DNA of 64,000 bases from Wolbachia endosymbiont of Folsomia candida (lineage in GTDB: Bacteria > Pseudomonadota > Alphaproteobacteria > Rickettsiales > Anaplasmataceae). A program made the translations under genes and the position numbers. The stretch covers positions 62,001 to 126,000 of the forward strand of contig NZ_CP015510.2 in assembly GCF_001931755.2 (NCBI RefSeq), read 5' to 3'. The first letter of the stretch is position 1, and the number at the start of each line of letters is the position of its first letter. The notes under the pieces are model-generated. The model was not told where the DNA came from. It saw nothing but the letters and a program-made list of their open reading frames with translations, and did not search any database. This document shows positions 27,157-36,605 of the stretch, piece by piece.

Positions 27157-28896
27157 TCAACTGATGGTTAATGCATCTTCTATTAAAAATTGTATAAATC
27201 CATTTCCGTTCCAGTAGTTCATAGAGATCTTTCCTAAAATGGCTTTAATATTACCCTGCATAATAGCAACGCCAAGCTCAGTATTTACGGAGCGGAAAGC
27301 GATTGCTCTCACCATAACATTATCATCTGCAATGAAGCATTTTATATGATCAGTTCCTATCACTTCAGGCTTCCTGATTTTTGCTCCTTGAATGATAAAC
27401 CTTGGTTCAGGATTGCCAGGTCCAAATGGCTCTAAGCGCTGTAATTGATTCCATAAAGATAAATTTATTGCTTTAGCCGTTAGTATACCGTCGGCTTTTA
27501 AAGTTTTTTCATTTATAGAATTTGAAAATCTTTCAGCAAAAAAATCATGTAAATCATTTATTTTGTCTTCTGCAATCGAAAACCCTGCTGCCATATTATG
27601 GCCGCCTCCTTCAATAATTAAATTTACAAACTTTGCAGAAAGCACTGCTGCACCTATATCAACTCCGGAAATTGACCTACAGCTTGCTTTTCCTATTCCA
27701 TTATTTAAAGATATTACTATTGTTGGTAGATGAAACTGCTCCTTTAGCCTTGATGCAATAATACCAATTATTCCCTGGTGCCAGTTGCCACTTACCATTA
27801 TAAAATTTGCGCCCAGTTGTGCAGATTCCTCAGCTTGTTCTGTAGCCTTCACAAGAGCTTCGTTCTCTAACACTTTTCTTGCATTGTTTAAATCTATTAA
27901 CTTTAGCGCGATCGAGTGCGCCTCTTCTTCATCGTTTGTGGAAAGCAGCCTTGCTCCAAGTGATGCTTCTCCAATTCTTCCTCCGGCATTTATGCATGGT
28001 CCAATGCCAAACCCTAATCGAGAAACGCTTGGTTTTTCAAGAATTCCTAGAGCGTCAAATAAAATACGCAAGCCGACATTTTTTCTTGCTGACATAACCT
28101 TTAATCCTTGCGCAACGAATGCTCTATTTAAGCTGGTAATTTGCATCACATCACAGACAGTTCCAAGAGCAACTAGGTCAAGTAGATCAAATAAATCTGG
28201 CTCTTTTCTACCAGCAAAAAACCCTTGCGTGCGTAGGCTTTTATTAAGAGCGACAACTAACAAAAACGATACTCCAACTGCTGCTAGATTGTTATAAGGA
28301 GAGCTCTCATCAAGGCGATTTGGATTCACAATTGCCACAGCACTAGGTAATTTTTCTGTACCAAGGTGATGGTCTACAACTATGATATCAAGATCAAAGT
28401 TCTTTGCATCCTCTATTGGCTGATATGCAAGTGTGCCACAGTCAACAGAAATGCATAAATCGATCCCACTTTTTTTAAGCTCCAATAAAGCATCTACATT
28501 TAATCCATATCCCTCATCAATACGGTCTGGAATATAAATTATAGAAGATGTACCTATTGCTGCTAAATATCTATTAATCAATGCTGATGATGTTGCACCG
28601 TCAACGTCATAATCACCAAAGATTGCAATATTTTCATTATTATTTATTGCCTTTATTATTCGGAAGACAGCTTTATCCATATCAAGAAGATGAAAAGGAT
28701 CTGGCAATAATGATCTGATTAATGGATATAAAAAATCACTAGCATTTTCTGTGTTCACATTACGAGTAACTAGTATTCTTGCCAATATTTCTGGTAACTC
28801 AAATTTCTGAGTAAGAGTTAGGACTTCCCTTTGACTTGCTTCTTGCAGCTTCCACAATGCATTTGTTACGCTACGCTTTTCAATGTCAACTAGCAT
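27157..28896 (-). CDS. recJ: Single-stranded-DNA-specific exonuclease RecJ
   Basis: RecJ is a 5'-3' single-strand DNA exonuclease of recombination and mismatch repair. The 579-residue protein has the DHH phosphoesterase core: IFGDYDVDGATSSALI near residue 95-110, then CISVDCGT, then VVDHHLGTEKLPSAVAIVNP. It also has the DHHA1 domain with IIEGGGHNMAAGFSI, and a C-terminal OB-type domain (RLEPFGPGNPEPRFIIQGA). All metal-binding motifs are intact and length is normal. It starts at ATG 28896, with a 570-bp gene-free region upstream. In a genome loaded with repeats an intact RecJ is consistent with continuing recombination. Confidence 0.95.
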   Translation of the reverse strand: MLVDIEKRSVTNALWKLQEASQREVLTLTQKFELPEILARILVTRNVNTENASDFLYPLIRSLLPDPFHLLDMDKAVFRIIKAINNNENIAIFGDYDVDGATSSALINRYLAAIGTSSIIYIPDRIDEGYGLNVDALLELKKSGIDLCISVDCGTLAYQPIEDAKNFDLDIIVVDHHLGTEKLPSAVAIVNPNRLDESSPYNNLAAVGVSFLLVVALNKSLRTQGFFAGRKEPDLFDLLDLVALGTVCDVMQITSLNRAFVAQGLKVMSARKNVGLRILFDALGILEKPSVSRLGFGIGPCINAGGRIGEASLGARLLSTNDEEEAHSIALKLIDLNNARKVLENEALVKATEQAEESAQLGANFIMVSGNWHQGIIGIIASRLKEQFHLPTIVISLNNGIGKASCRSISGVDIGAAVLSAKFVNLIIEGGGHNMAAGFSIAEDKINDLHDFFAERFSNSINEKTLKADGILTAKAINLSLWNQLQRLEPFGPGNPEPRFIIQGAKIRKPEVIGTDHIKCFIADDNVMVRAIAFRSVNTELGVAIMQGNIKAILGKISMNYWNGNGFIQFLIEDALTIS

Positions 28897-29082
28897 GTTT
28901 TTTGTAAATGAAGTGATCTTATCAGAATTTTTAGGCTTGCTCTATATAAAAAGATTAATAGTTATTTTAATAGACTTCTTTCAAAATTATTTTGCACATG
29001 GTAAAATCAAATTGTCATGCAAGTAGTGTGACATAGAGCTGTATGAAGACTGCAACTTTAAGGCAAAAGTGCAAGAAAATGG

Positions 29083-29293
29083 TGTCATTCCAGTGCGTGA
29101 CACTGGAATCCAGGAATTTCTTTAAACTGGATCCTATGATCAAGTCATAGGATGACAAAAGAAGGGTAACACTTACCTATTTTAGCTATATAATGAATAA
29201 ATTTACTGGATCCCAGTGTCTGGGCACTGGGATGACACCCTTGGTTGATCCTTAATACCAGTCTTATCGCTTTACGGGATGTTCGTACAGTTG
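29083..29293. repeat. Cluster of palindromic repeats between recJ and ftsH
   Basis: The 570-bp gap 28897-29466 has no gene but holds four repeats: a palindrome at 29083-29114 (contains TGACACTGGAAT at 29098-29109), a related hairpin at 29127-29156 (CTGGATCCTATGATC then AAGTCATAGGATGAC), a palindrome at 29206-29237, and the inverse of the 33-bp repeat at 29261-29293. The stretch at 29014-29060 (TGTCATGCAAGTAGTGTGAC) also recurs at about 22729 and 31500. Confidence 0.8.
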
Positions 29294-29466
29294 TGGGTTA
29301 GTTCGCTCGTTTCACCCATGTTAGTCAATCTGTTATATTTTTATCCATGGGTAACCTCCTATCAAAAAGCTTATAAATATTGTGGAGTTTACCCTATTTT
29401 TTCGGCTTTTTCATCAATTCCTAATCCGCAATTGGGGTAATACACAGGTTGAATGTGCGTGCTTAA

Positions 29467-31299
29467 TTAATATAGAGAGGATTTTTTTACTTCCTCGTTA
29501 TTTTTATCTTCATCCCTGATGATTTTTTTGCCATCCAATATATCTTTTATTTCATCTCCTGTTAAAGTTTCAAATTCCAGTAGATTCTCAGCAATAAGAT
29601 CTAATCCTTTTTTATGTTTAGTCAGGATATTCTTTGCATTTTCATAGCAAGAAGATATAACACCTTTTACTTCCTCATCTATAATCTTTAATGTATCTTC
29701 AGAAATCACATCAGAGCCATGTACAGTTTGTTCACGGTTATGATATACAAGGCCTATTTTATCGCTCATTCCCCATTTTGTTATCATAGCACGTGATAAA
29801 TCAGATGCCTGTTTTATATCCGAAGATGCGCCACTTGTAACTTTGTCATAACCAAAGATCAATTCTTCTGCTACTCTTCCACCCATAGCAACTGTTATAT
29901 CTGCTATCATCTTTTCTCTTGTGAGAGATACCCTGTCAGTTTCTGGTAAGCGCATAACTAAACCAAGTGCTCTACCGCGAGGAATAATTGTTGCCTTATG
30001 TATTGGATCAGAGGCTGGCATATTAACAGCAACTATTGCATGACCAGCTTCATGATATGCAGTTAATTTCTTTTCCTCTTCTTTCATAATGAGAGATCGC
30101 CTTTCTACTCCCATCATGACTTTATCACGTGCGTATTCAAAATCATCCATAGTAACAATCTTCTTATTTCTTCTTGCAGCAATGAGTGCAGACTCATTTA
30201 CTAAATTTGCTAAATCAGCCCCTGAAAAACCTGGTGTCCCTCGCGCAACTGTTTTCACATTTACATCGGGCGCCATTGATATTTTCTTTATATGCGTATT
30301 TAAGATTTTCTCACGCCCATTTATATCAGGTAAAGAAATAGTAATCTGTCGATCAAAACGACCGGGTCTGAGTAATGCTGGATCCAAAACGTCTGGGCGA
30401 TTAGTTGCAGCAATTATTATTACACCTTCATTGGATTCAAATCCGTCCATCTCAACTAATAATTGATTTAAGGTCTGTTCTCTTTCATCATTACCTCCAC
30501 CAAGGCCAATACCACGGTGTCTCCCAACAGCGTCAATTTCATCTATAAAAATTATACAAGGAGCGTTTTTTTTGCCTTGATCAAACATATCACGAACACG
30601 ACTTGCTCCAACACCAACAAACATCTCAACAAAATCAGATCCAGAAATGCTAAAAAATGGCACATTAGCTTCACCAGCAATTGCGCGAGCAAGAAGGGTT
30701 TTACCAGTTCCAGGAGAACCAATTAAAAGGCAGCCTTTTGGTATTTTCCCACCTAATGCTTGAAATTTTTGTTTATGTTTAAGAAAGTCAACGATTTCTA
30801 CCAACTCTTCCTTTGCTTCATCAATGCCAGCAACATCATCAAACGTTACTTTTTTTCCACTGGTCATGAGTCTAGCTCTTGACTTGCCAAAGCTTATAGT
30901 TCTATTCCCTCCAGCTTGTGTTTGCTTTAAAAAGAATAGCAATAAGCCAATAAAAATAAATGTTGGAACCCATGAAATTAATATACTGCCAATTACGCTC
31001 ATTGCGGAATCTCCGGTTGAAAAGGAGAAACTTACCTTTCTATCATGTAAATTTTTTATTAGGTCGCTGTATATAACACCGCTTGAATTAAAGCTTGACC
31101 CATCCTTAAATTTACCTTCAACGCTCTGGTTTTTTATGACAATATTTTCTACATCATTTTCCTCTAATCTGGTTAAAAATTCTGAAAAAGGTATAGTTGT
31201 TTTACTTTTGCCTATGTCTCCACTAAACTGGATATAACAAACCGAAATAAGCACTATAATCACTAACCAGATTAACAAACCTTCTAAAAATTTTTTCAT
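29467..31299 (-). CDS. ftsH: ATP-dependent zinc metalloprotease FtsH
   Basis: FtsH is the membrane-anchored AAA+ protease that removes misfolded membrane proteins and selected regulators. The 610-residue protein has two N-terminal membrane helices (about residues 7-24 and 102-124) around a periplasmic segment. The AAA module has Walker A GSPGTGKT at 194-201, Walker [17 protein letters not shown], and the second region of homology with [18 protein letters not shown]. The zinc protease site is HEAGHAIV. The start ATG at 31299 gives a typical N-terminus. The 257-bp gap before it contains a degenerate dispersed repeat (about 31440-31530). Confidence 0.97.
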   Translation of the reverse strand: MKKFLEGLLIWLVIIVLISVCYIQFSGDIGKSKTTIPFSEFLTRLEENDVENIVIKNQSVEGKFKDGSSFNSSGVIYSDLIKNLHDRKVSFSFSTGDSAMSVIGSILISWVPTFIFIGLLLFFLKQTQAGGNRTISFGKSRARLMTSGKKVTFDDVAGIDEAKEELVEIVDFLKHKQKFQALGGKIPKGCLLIGSPGTGKTLLARAIAGEANVPFFSISGSDFVEMFVGVGASRVRDMFDQGKKNAPCIIFIDEIDAVGRHRGIGLGGGNDEREQTLNQLLVEMDGFESNEGVIIIAATNRPDVLDPALLRPGRFDRQITISLPDINGREKILNTHIKKISMAPDVNVKTVARGTPGFSGADLANLVNESALIAARRNKKIVTMDDFEYARDKVMMGVERRSLIMKEEEKKLTAYHEAGHAIVAVNMPASDPIHKATIIPRGRALGLVMRLPETDRVSLTREKMIADITVAMGGRVAEELIFGYDKVTSGASSDIKQASDLSRAMITKWGMSDKIGLVYHNREQTVHGSDVISEDTLKIIDEEVKGVISSCYENAKNILTKHKKGLDLIAENLLEFETLTGDEIKDILDGKKIIRDEDKNNEEVKKSSLY

Positions 31300-31556
31300 T
31301 GTAATTTTTAACTAAATACCAACCAAGTTTACCAAATTTTGTTTTACCATGCTATTAATAATGCATTGAAATCTATTATTATGTCTCTGCGTAGCAATGA
31401 TTTTGGTAAGAGATTAGAAGCTCGATCTTCTGTTATCTAAGTGTGTTATACATAACTATACGAACATTGCAAATTTGAAGGTAAAAATGCGAAAAATGGT
31501 GTCATGCAAGTAGCGTGAAACTTGGATGATAGGAGGAGGGTGCTGAAATGACGTCA

Positions 31557-32024
31557 TTATATTTTCCTTACTTCTTTCAAAACCTCGTCAACATGTCCAC
31601 TAACTTTCACGTTCTTCCAAATATTGACTATTTTACCCTGCTTATCTATTAGAAAGGTAGTACGTTCTATTCCCATATACTTTTTACCAAACATGCTTTT
31701 TTCTACCCAAACGCCATATTTTTCGAGCATTTTAGCATTCTCATCAGAAACCAAATAGAATGGTAGGGAATATTTTGCCTTGAAATTAGCGTGACATTGA
31801 GCACTATCTTTTGATACGCCAATTATTACTGTATCCAGAGAAGAGAAATCATCTATTTTATCCCTAAAGTCTTTAGCTTCCATAGTGCAACCAGGGGTAT
31901 CGTCTTTAGGATAAAAATAAAGAACTACATTTTTTTTGCTAGAAAATTCACTAAGTGATAAATTCTCACCAGAATCTGTTGGTAAGTTAAAATCAGGTGC
32001 ATTGCTTCCTATTGCTAATTCCAT
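31557..32024 (-). CDS. bcp: Thioredoxin-dependent peroxiredoxin (Bcp/PrxQ type)
   Basis: This 155-residue thiol peroxidase reduces hydrogen peroxide and organic peroxides with electrons from thioredoxin. It shows the thioredoxin-fold N-terminus (GSNAPDFNLPTDSG), the peroxidatic cysteine in YPKDDTPGCTMEAKDFRD (about residue 46), and the later ERTTFLIDKQGKIVNIW. Only the first of the two usual PrxQ cysteines is present: the resolving position five residues later is an aspartate-rich stretch, so this may be a one-cysteine form. Length is normal. It stands alone between ftsH and the virB2-like genes. Confidence 0.93.
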   Translation of the reverse strand: MELAIGSNAPDFNLPTDSGENLSLSEFSSKKNVVLYFYPKDDTPGCTMEAKDFRDKIDDFSSLDTVIIGVSKDSAQCHANFKAKYSLPFYLVSDENAKMLEKYGVWVEKSMFGKKYMGIERTTFLIDKQGKIVNIWKNVKVSGHVDEVLKEVRKI

Positions 32025-32179
32025 ACCTCACTCCATAAATAATATTTCTATGGTAAGTATAGTACTATATTGTAATCAAAGCATCAAATTTATATCTATG
32101 GAGTAAAATAATACCATAAATAAACTGCTGTATGACGTTTAGCTGTTTTATTGCTAATATTATGTATTAAATCATTCCT

Positions 32180-32569
32180 TTACTGGTTTTTTGCTGGTTG
32201 CGGTGAGCCTCCAGCTTTTAAATCACCTACCCCGCACTGTTCCATAAAAGAGTTGTTTGCACCTCCACTTATATTGGTCATCACTGTCTTTACAATTGCT
32301 TTAGCGCCGAAAAAAACAGCACAAAACATCCCCAAAGCAAAAAGAGCAGGCCACGGCATTCTACCAAATATTGCCATCAAAGCCGCACCTATTATTACTA
32401 CTGTCATAAGTGGGCCACCTATACTCCAAACATAGCCAATAATATTACATATTACTTGAGCAGTTGCATCGTCCTCAATCTTATTAGTAGGAGCACCACT
32501 ACTATGAGAAAAAGAAAAGAGCAGTATTATAAGAAAAACACTAAAAGCTTTTTTTATTATAAGATTCAT
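32180..32569 (-). CDS. virB2: VirB2/TrbC-family type IV secretion pilin-like protein, copy 1
   Basis: VirB2 is the major pilin of P-type type IV secretion systems; Wolbachia and relatives carry several copies scattered away from the virB operons. The 129-residue protein has a hydrophobic signal-like N-terminus (AFSVFLIILLFSFSHSSGAP), a cysteine segment VICNIIGYVWSIGGP, and two membrane helices (LMTVVIIGAALMAIFG and ALFALGMFCAVFFGAKAIV) joined by RMPWP. The short tail contains one more cysteine (EQCG). It is paralogous to the next gene upstream (about 114 bp away, same strand). The two are probably co-transcribed. Confidence 0.85.
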   Translation of the reverse strand: MNLIIKKAFSVFLIILLFSFSHSSGAPTNKIEDDATAQVICNIIGYVWSIGGPLMTVVIIGAALMAIFGRMPWPALFALGMFCAVFFGAKAIVKTVMTNISGGANNSFMEQCGVGDLKAGGSPQPAKNQ

Positions 32570-32682
32570 CCTTATACCTAAAATTTAGATATTATCATTA
32601 TATCTAAAATAGTATAATTTTTAGTAAACCTATTAAAAAATCAACAATCAAATCCCTTAGAATGCATTATAGCTTTTATGAA

Positions 32683-33045
32683 TTATTTTCTTCCGCACTG
32701 CTGCAACATAGCTTTTGCTTCATCGCTTACGTTTGGCATAACTTTGATTATAATTGACTTAGCACCAAAAAACACACCGCAGAACATGCCCAATGCAAAA
32801 AGAGCAGGCCAAGGCATTCTACCGAATATCGCCATCAAAGCTGCACCAATAAATATTACTGTCATAAGTGGTCCACCTAGACCCCAAATATAACCAATAA
32901 TATTACATATTACTTGTGTCGTATCATCCATTACAACCTGAGGAGTAGCTTTAGGATTGCTAGGAGCAGTATCTGCATAACTTGAAAAAGAAAAGAGTAA
33001 TACTACACAAAAAACACTAAAAATTTTTTTCATTATAGAGCTCAT
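32683..33045 (-). CDS. virB2: VirB2/TrbC-family type IV secretion pilin-like protein, copy 2
   Basis: This is a paralogue of the neighbour at 32180-32569: the core QVICNIIGYIWGLGGPLMTV, then AALMAIFGRMPWPALFALGM, then CGVFFGAKSI is nearly the same. The signal-like N-terminus (KIFSVFCVVLLFSFSSYA) and the C-terminal tail (ending QQCGRK) differ more. I start at ATG 33045; an in-frame ATG at 33078 would add 11 residues in front of the signal peptide and is unlikely. Divergence concentrated at the ends, with a conserved membrane core, suits pilin variants that assemble through the core. This is inference. Confidence 0.85.
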   Translation of the reverse strand: MSSIMKKIFSVFCVVLLFSFSSYADTAPSNPKATPQVVMDDTTQVICNIIGYIWGLGGPLMTVIFIGAALMAIFGRMPWPALFALGMFCGVFFGAKSIIIKVMPNVSDEAKAMLQQCGRK

Positions 33046-33138
33046 TTTTTTTGCCTTTAAATAATGTAACCAAAACATTGTAACCTATACATATTTATCT
33101 TAAAGTAAAATTAATGATTTGTCCACGTGCAAATGTAA

Positions 33139-33873
33139 TTACATAAAAAGTCCACCATTAATATTTAATACACACCCTGTTATATACCTTGCTTCATCAC
33201 TTGCTAAAAATAGCACTCCTGCTGCTATTTCTTCTCCTGTTCCCATTCTTTTCATTGGAATATTATCTAGTATTTTTTCTTTTTGTTCCGTATTTAAAAC
33301 TTCAGTCATCTTAGTATCTATAAACCCAGGAGCAACACAGTTTACTGTTATACCACGACTTGCAACTTCTTTTGCTATAGATTTACTCATAGCTATTACC
33401 CCAGCTTTGGATGCTGCATAGTTTGCTTGCCCTGCATTTCCTGTTAACCCTACTATGGAGGAGATATTTATAATTCTTCCACAATCATTTTTAATTAGTT
33501 TCTTAAATGCTTCTCTATTTAGCGTAAATGTGGAAGTTAGATTAATATCAATTACTTTTTGCCATGAATCATTTGTCATTCTAAGTATTAAGCTGTCTTG
33601 TGTGATACCAGCATTGCATATAAGCCCGTCAAAACCTTCCATCAGTTCACTTGCCTTAGTGATTAATTGACTTACCTCTTCAGAATTTGATAAATCGCAA
33701 GGAAGTACATGTATATTTTTTTCATACTTCTTAGCAACTTCCTCAAGCACTTCCTTCTTTGTACCAGAAATACACAGAATTGCTCCAGCTTCGTGCATGA
33801 TTTTTACAATTGCCTGGCCTATCCCACCTGATGCACCAGTGACCAAGAACTTTCTGTTATCTAACCTAAACAT
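33139..33873 (-). CDS. fabG: 3-oxoacyl-[acyl-carrier-protein] reductase
   Basis: FabG performs the NADPH-dependent reduction of 3-oxoacyl-ACP in fatty acid synthesis. The 244-residue short-chain dehydrogenase has the nucleotide motif VTGASGGIGQAIV near residue 10-22, the NAG element LICNAGITQD, the catalytic Ser in IINISSIVGLTGNAGQ, and the YxxxK site NYAASKAGVIA. The C-terminal substrate region ends YITGCVLNINGGLFM. I start at ATG 33873 (MFRLDN); ATG 33894 would add seven residues. A partial copy of this gene's first 88 codons occurs at 42740-43003. Confidence 0.96.
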   Translation of the reverse strand: MFRLDNRKFLVTGASGGIGQAIVKIMHEAGAILCISGTKKEVLEEVAKKYEKNIHVLPCDLSNSEEVSQLITKASELMEGFDGLICNAGITQDSLILRMTNDSWQKVIDINLTSTFTLNREAFKKLIKNDCGRIINISSIVGLTGNAGQANYAASKAGVIAMSKSIAKEVASRGITVNCVAPGFIDTKMTEVLNTEQKEKILDNIPMKRMGTGEEIAAGVLFLASDEARYITGCVLNINGGLFM

Positions 33874-34054
33874 AACAACTTCGTTTTGCCTCATTACTAA
33901 CAGAATATTGACTGGCTGGCAACAGATTCATTAAATGTATCGTTCCAGAGTTACAACCAACCTTACTATTGCACTATACATCTGACACTTTCTTAAAAAA
34001 ATTACTTCTTTTTAGGTTGTGGAATTTTAATAAATTAACATATTATATAAATTA

Positions 34055-34071
34055 TAGCATTGATAATGCTA
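34055..34071. promoter_or_regulatory. 17-bp inverted repeat upstream of gene A1
   Basis: TAGCATT-GAT-AATGCTA lies 83 bp before the A1 start, inside an AT-rich promoter-like stretch (TTAACATATTATATAA). The same motif and flanks occur at 43193-43209 before A2, because the region is part of a duplication; it has stayed intact in both. It could be an operator or part of the transcription start region. Confidence 0.4.
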
Positions 34072-34153
34072 AATAAATTATAAGAAAGACATTGCTTTTT
34101 ATTGAAACAGTTATTAAGATTTACTGATTTAATTATATAAGGTGAGGTAGTAA

Positions 34154-36451
34154 ATGGAAGATTTTTTTAGCAGTTATAGTACATTTGAAACTCGTGTAGA
34201 AGCAGCTATGGATGCTGGCGATGTAAAGCTAGTGCAGATCCTTTGGGGGTCAAAATATTGTCAGCTTTGGCAGTATTGGGCAGCACACGCAATGATTTCT
34301 TACAATATGTTAGGCGTAGAAAGGTCAGCAGGTTGCAATTTATTTTTACGCATTATAAAAAAACAACTTAATGCATTAAATGAACAAAAAGCATTACTCA
34401 ATAAACAAGAAAATTTTCTAGAAGGTAAAGAAGAAAGAGCGGCAGAAAGCATACTGGAAACCAAAGAGCTATTAAAAAAGTTATCTAGTATAACGCGCGA
34501 GGAGGCCGAAAATTATACAAAGGAAGTACATGCATTAAATACAGCAATTGATATGCGTCACTTATTTTACACGCCTGATGAACAAGAGCATAATATACAA
34601 AATACTACTATAAGTAATAATGGTGCAAATGAGAATAATTGTCAAGATCTTGCGCTTGTAGATGGTAACAAAAATGTAACAGGGAACACTTCATATGAGT
34701 CTTCAATGGGGTATATCTCTTCAGCATTGGATATTGTTGGAGAAGTTCTCAGTGAAAATCTACTTTCTGAGTGTGATACTGTAATTAAAGAAACCCAAGA
34801 AGCAATCAATACTACAGTCAGGGATGGAGCAAATGTGACAACTCAGATTGCAGATCGTTGCAACAGCGCAGATCATTATACAAGTGGAGAAAATGGTCAA
34901 TGGTTAGATCGTGCTGTAGGCTCTATACCAGAAAATATTACTGTGCGTGATGTGCCTGTACGTGATACTGCTAAAGGAGTTTTGGCTGGTGTAAGAGGTC
35001 TAGCACAAACTTCTCTCTATTTTTTAGGCACTACTAATGATGATATGAACAACTCGGATCATATCAAGGCAAAAAAAGTACGTATAGATCAAATGATTAA
35101 TTCCTTAGAACGTACAAGAAAAGAAAATGAAGCATTAAGTATTGCATTACTTGATAAACGACGTTCTATAGTAGAAAAGGTAATAGAGCCAATGTCAGAT
35201 GGTAAGCCTATAGATAAGGAATTTATGAAAAACATGTATGAAATCTTACTAGATGATTATTTGGCTTCTGCAAGCAAGAATGATAAGTGTCTACTGTATA
35301 ATGATATAAAAAACTCTAAAATAGAAAGTGTAAAGGAGAAAATTTTAAAACAAGAAGTAGATTATGAGCAATTTTATAAATTATTAAAATATGCAGCTAA
35401 TAAAACAGATCCTGATTTGAATATAATCAGCATATTTATTGTTAATGCCGTAAATGGAGGAAGTGGATACGAGAACTATTTAGCGCAGCATGATAACAAA
35501 AAGATAAAAAAATTTAGTGAGAAGTCTATTAATACAATCTTGATGGAAGTACATGAAATGTTATTTGGTCACCTTAATGATTATGTAATAACATTAGTTT
35601 CAGCATTTCCTGATAAGGAGGGAAAATTCTTAAAAGTACCTGATTTTGATAAAATAATTATTCCAATCAACACTGGCGACAAAAAACATAAATATTTGCA
35701 AAGGCAATTGTTAAGGCACGCTAAAGATATAGAATCAAGAGCAAAAGATGGTAAATTAAATCGTTCTCGGAGCTTATTTCCGTCTATGTTTTACTTCTGC
35801 CTGTGCGACCCTGTAATGAAAGTGTTATACTCTTTAAATGGATGGGAAAGGGTTAGTGCGACAGATAGTGCTGAATATCATGAAGTGAAAATTAAAGAAG
35901 CAGAGTTTCTCAACATAATTTTATGTACAGCTATATTTAATGATGATGGCATTATATATGACTATCTTGAAAAGATAAGAGAAAGAGAAAAAACAGAAAG
36001 AAATAACGACATATTAGCTCTATATACAATTGCAAAAGGTACACAATGGAGAGCTTTATTTTGTAATAACTGGTTGTATAGTGTTAAATGGGAAAAAGCT
36101 AAAAGTCATTACCAATTGGGTAACTTTCTAGATAATATGGGAAAAGGAATAAAAAACCATCTCGAATTACAACAAAAAGAAAAAGAAGAGGGTTGGGAAA
36201 GTGGCAAAAATCAAGCAGAAGAAAAAACCAAACAAGCAACTGCACTGGCGGATCGAGAGGCTAAAGGAAGGCAAGAGGAAGCTAAAGGAAGGCAAGAGGC
36301 AGAGAAAAGGGCAGAACAGGAATCTCAAAGAGCAGAGCGACTTGCAGAGGCACTCAGAAAAGCTGGTATAGATCCAGATACTGTTTTACAAGGTGTAAAC
36401 GTGAGCCAAGGGGCAAGCACAAGCCGAAGCGCAGGAGTTGGTAGGAGATAA
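34154..36451 (+). CDS. Large hypothetical protein, family A (A1, 765 aa)
   Basis: I do not recognise a known family. The N-terminus has a conserved block shared with A2 (VKLVQILWGSKYCQLWQYWA in A1, PKLVQILLGPKYCQLWQYWL in A2). The middle is helical and variable. A region around residues 300-400 (KVIEPMSDGKPIDKEFMKNM) aligns with A2. The last 70 residues are a charged coiled-coil-like module (AKGRQEEAKGRQEAEKRAEQ) ending QGASTSRSAGVGRR. This tail is nearly identical to that of B1, an otherwise unrelated protein. There is no signal peptide or clear membrane span. ATG 34154 is preceded by GAGGTAG. The stop is 4 bp before B1, so A1 and B1 form an operon. Two virB2-like genes lie just upstream, divergent beyond fabG. 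Confidence 0.85.
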   Translation: MEDFFSSYSTFETRVEAAMDAGDVKLVQILWGSKYCQLWQYWAAHAMISYNMLGVERSAGCNLFLRIIKKQLNALNEQKALLNKQENFLEGKEERAAESILETKELLKKLSSITREEAENYTKEVHALNTAIDMRHLFYTPDEQEHNIQNTTISNNGANENNCQDLALVDGNKNVTGNTSYESSMGYISSALDIVGEVLSENLLSECDTVIKETQEAINTTVRDGANVTTQIADRCNSADHYTSGENGQWLDRAVGSIPENITVRDVPVRDTAKGVLAGVRGLAQTSLYFLGTTNDDMNNSDHIKAKKVRIDQMINSLERTRKENEALSIALLDKRRSIVEKVIEPMSDGKPIDKEFMKNMYEILLDDYLASASKNDKCLLYNDIKNSKIESVKEKILKQEVDYEQFYKLLKYAANKTDPDLNIISIFIVNAVNGGSGYENYLAQHDNKKIKKFSEKSINTILMEVHEMLFGHLNDYVITLVSAFPDKEGKFLKVPDFDKIIIPINTGDKKHKYLQRQLLRHAKDIESRAKDGKLNRSRSLFPSMFYFCLCDPVMKVLYSLNGWERVSATDSAEYHEVKIKEAEFLNIILCTAIFNDDGIIYDYLEKIREREKTERNNDILALYTIAKGTQWRALFCNNWLYSVKWEKAKSHYQLGNFLDNMGKGIKNHLELQQKEKEEGWESGKNQAEEKTKQATALADREAKGRQEEAKGRQEAEKRAEQESQRAERLAEALRKAGIDPDTVLQGVNVSQGASTSRSAGVGRR

Positions 36452-36605
36452 GGGTATGGAGCCAATTTTTCCTAAGTACTCAGGTCACTCTGTGAGCTTG
36501 CCAGTGTGGAAGAGTAATGTGATTAGGTTTTTAGCAAATCACAAAAAATACCGAATATTCTGGTGGGAGTTTGGTCCTACCTTGCTCGATCACTTGCACA
36601 AAATG
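36251..36605 (+). repeat. Direct repeat spanning the A1/B1 and B1/B2 joints (355 bp)
   Basis: The 355 bases covering the A1 tail, the intergenic bases and the first 50 codons of B1 recur at 38535-38889, offset by 2284 bp, with only scattered differences noted (for example 36256 A versus 38540 G). This means B2 arose by a tandem duplication whose endpoints lie in the shared C-terminal module. Confidence 0.85.

Noticed and set aside
13641..29240. Palindromic repeats as a CRISPR array
   Set aside because: The repeats are dispersed with irregular spacing, no spacer regularity and no cas genes.
32151..32893. Plus-strand open frames over the virB2-like genes
   Set aside because: They are antisense shadows; the minus-strand frames have signal peptides and conserved pilin cores.
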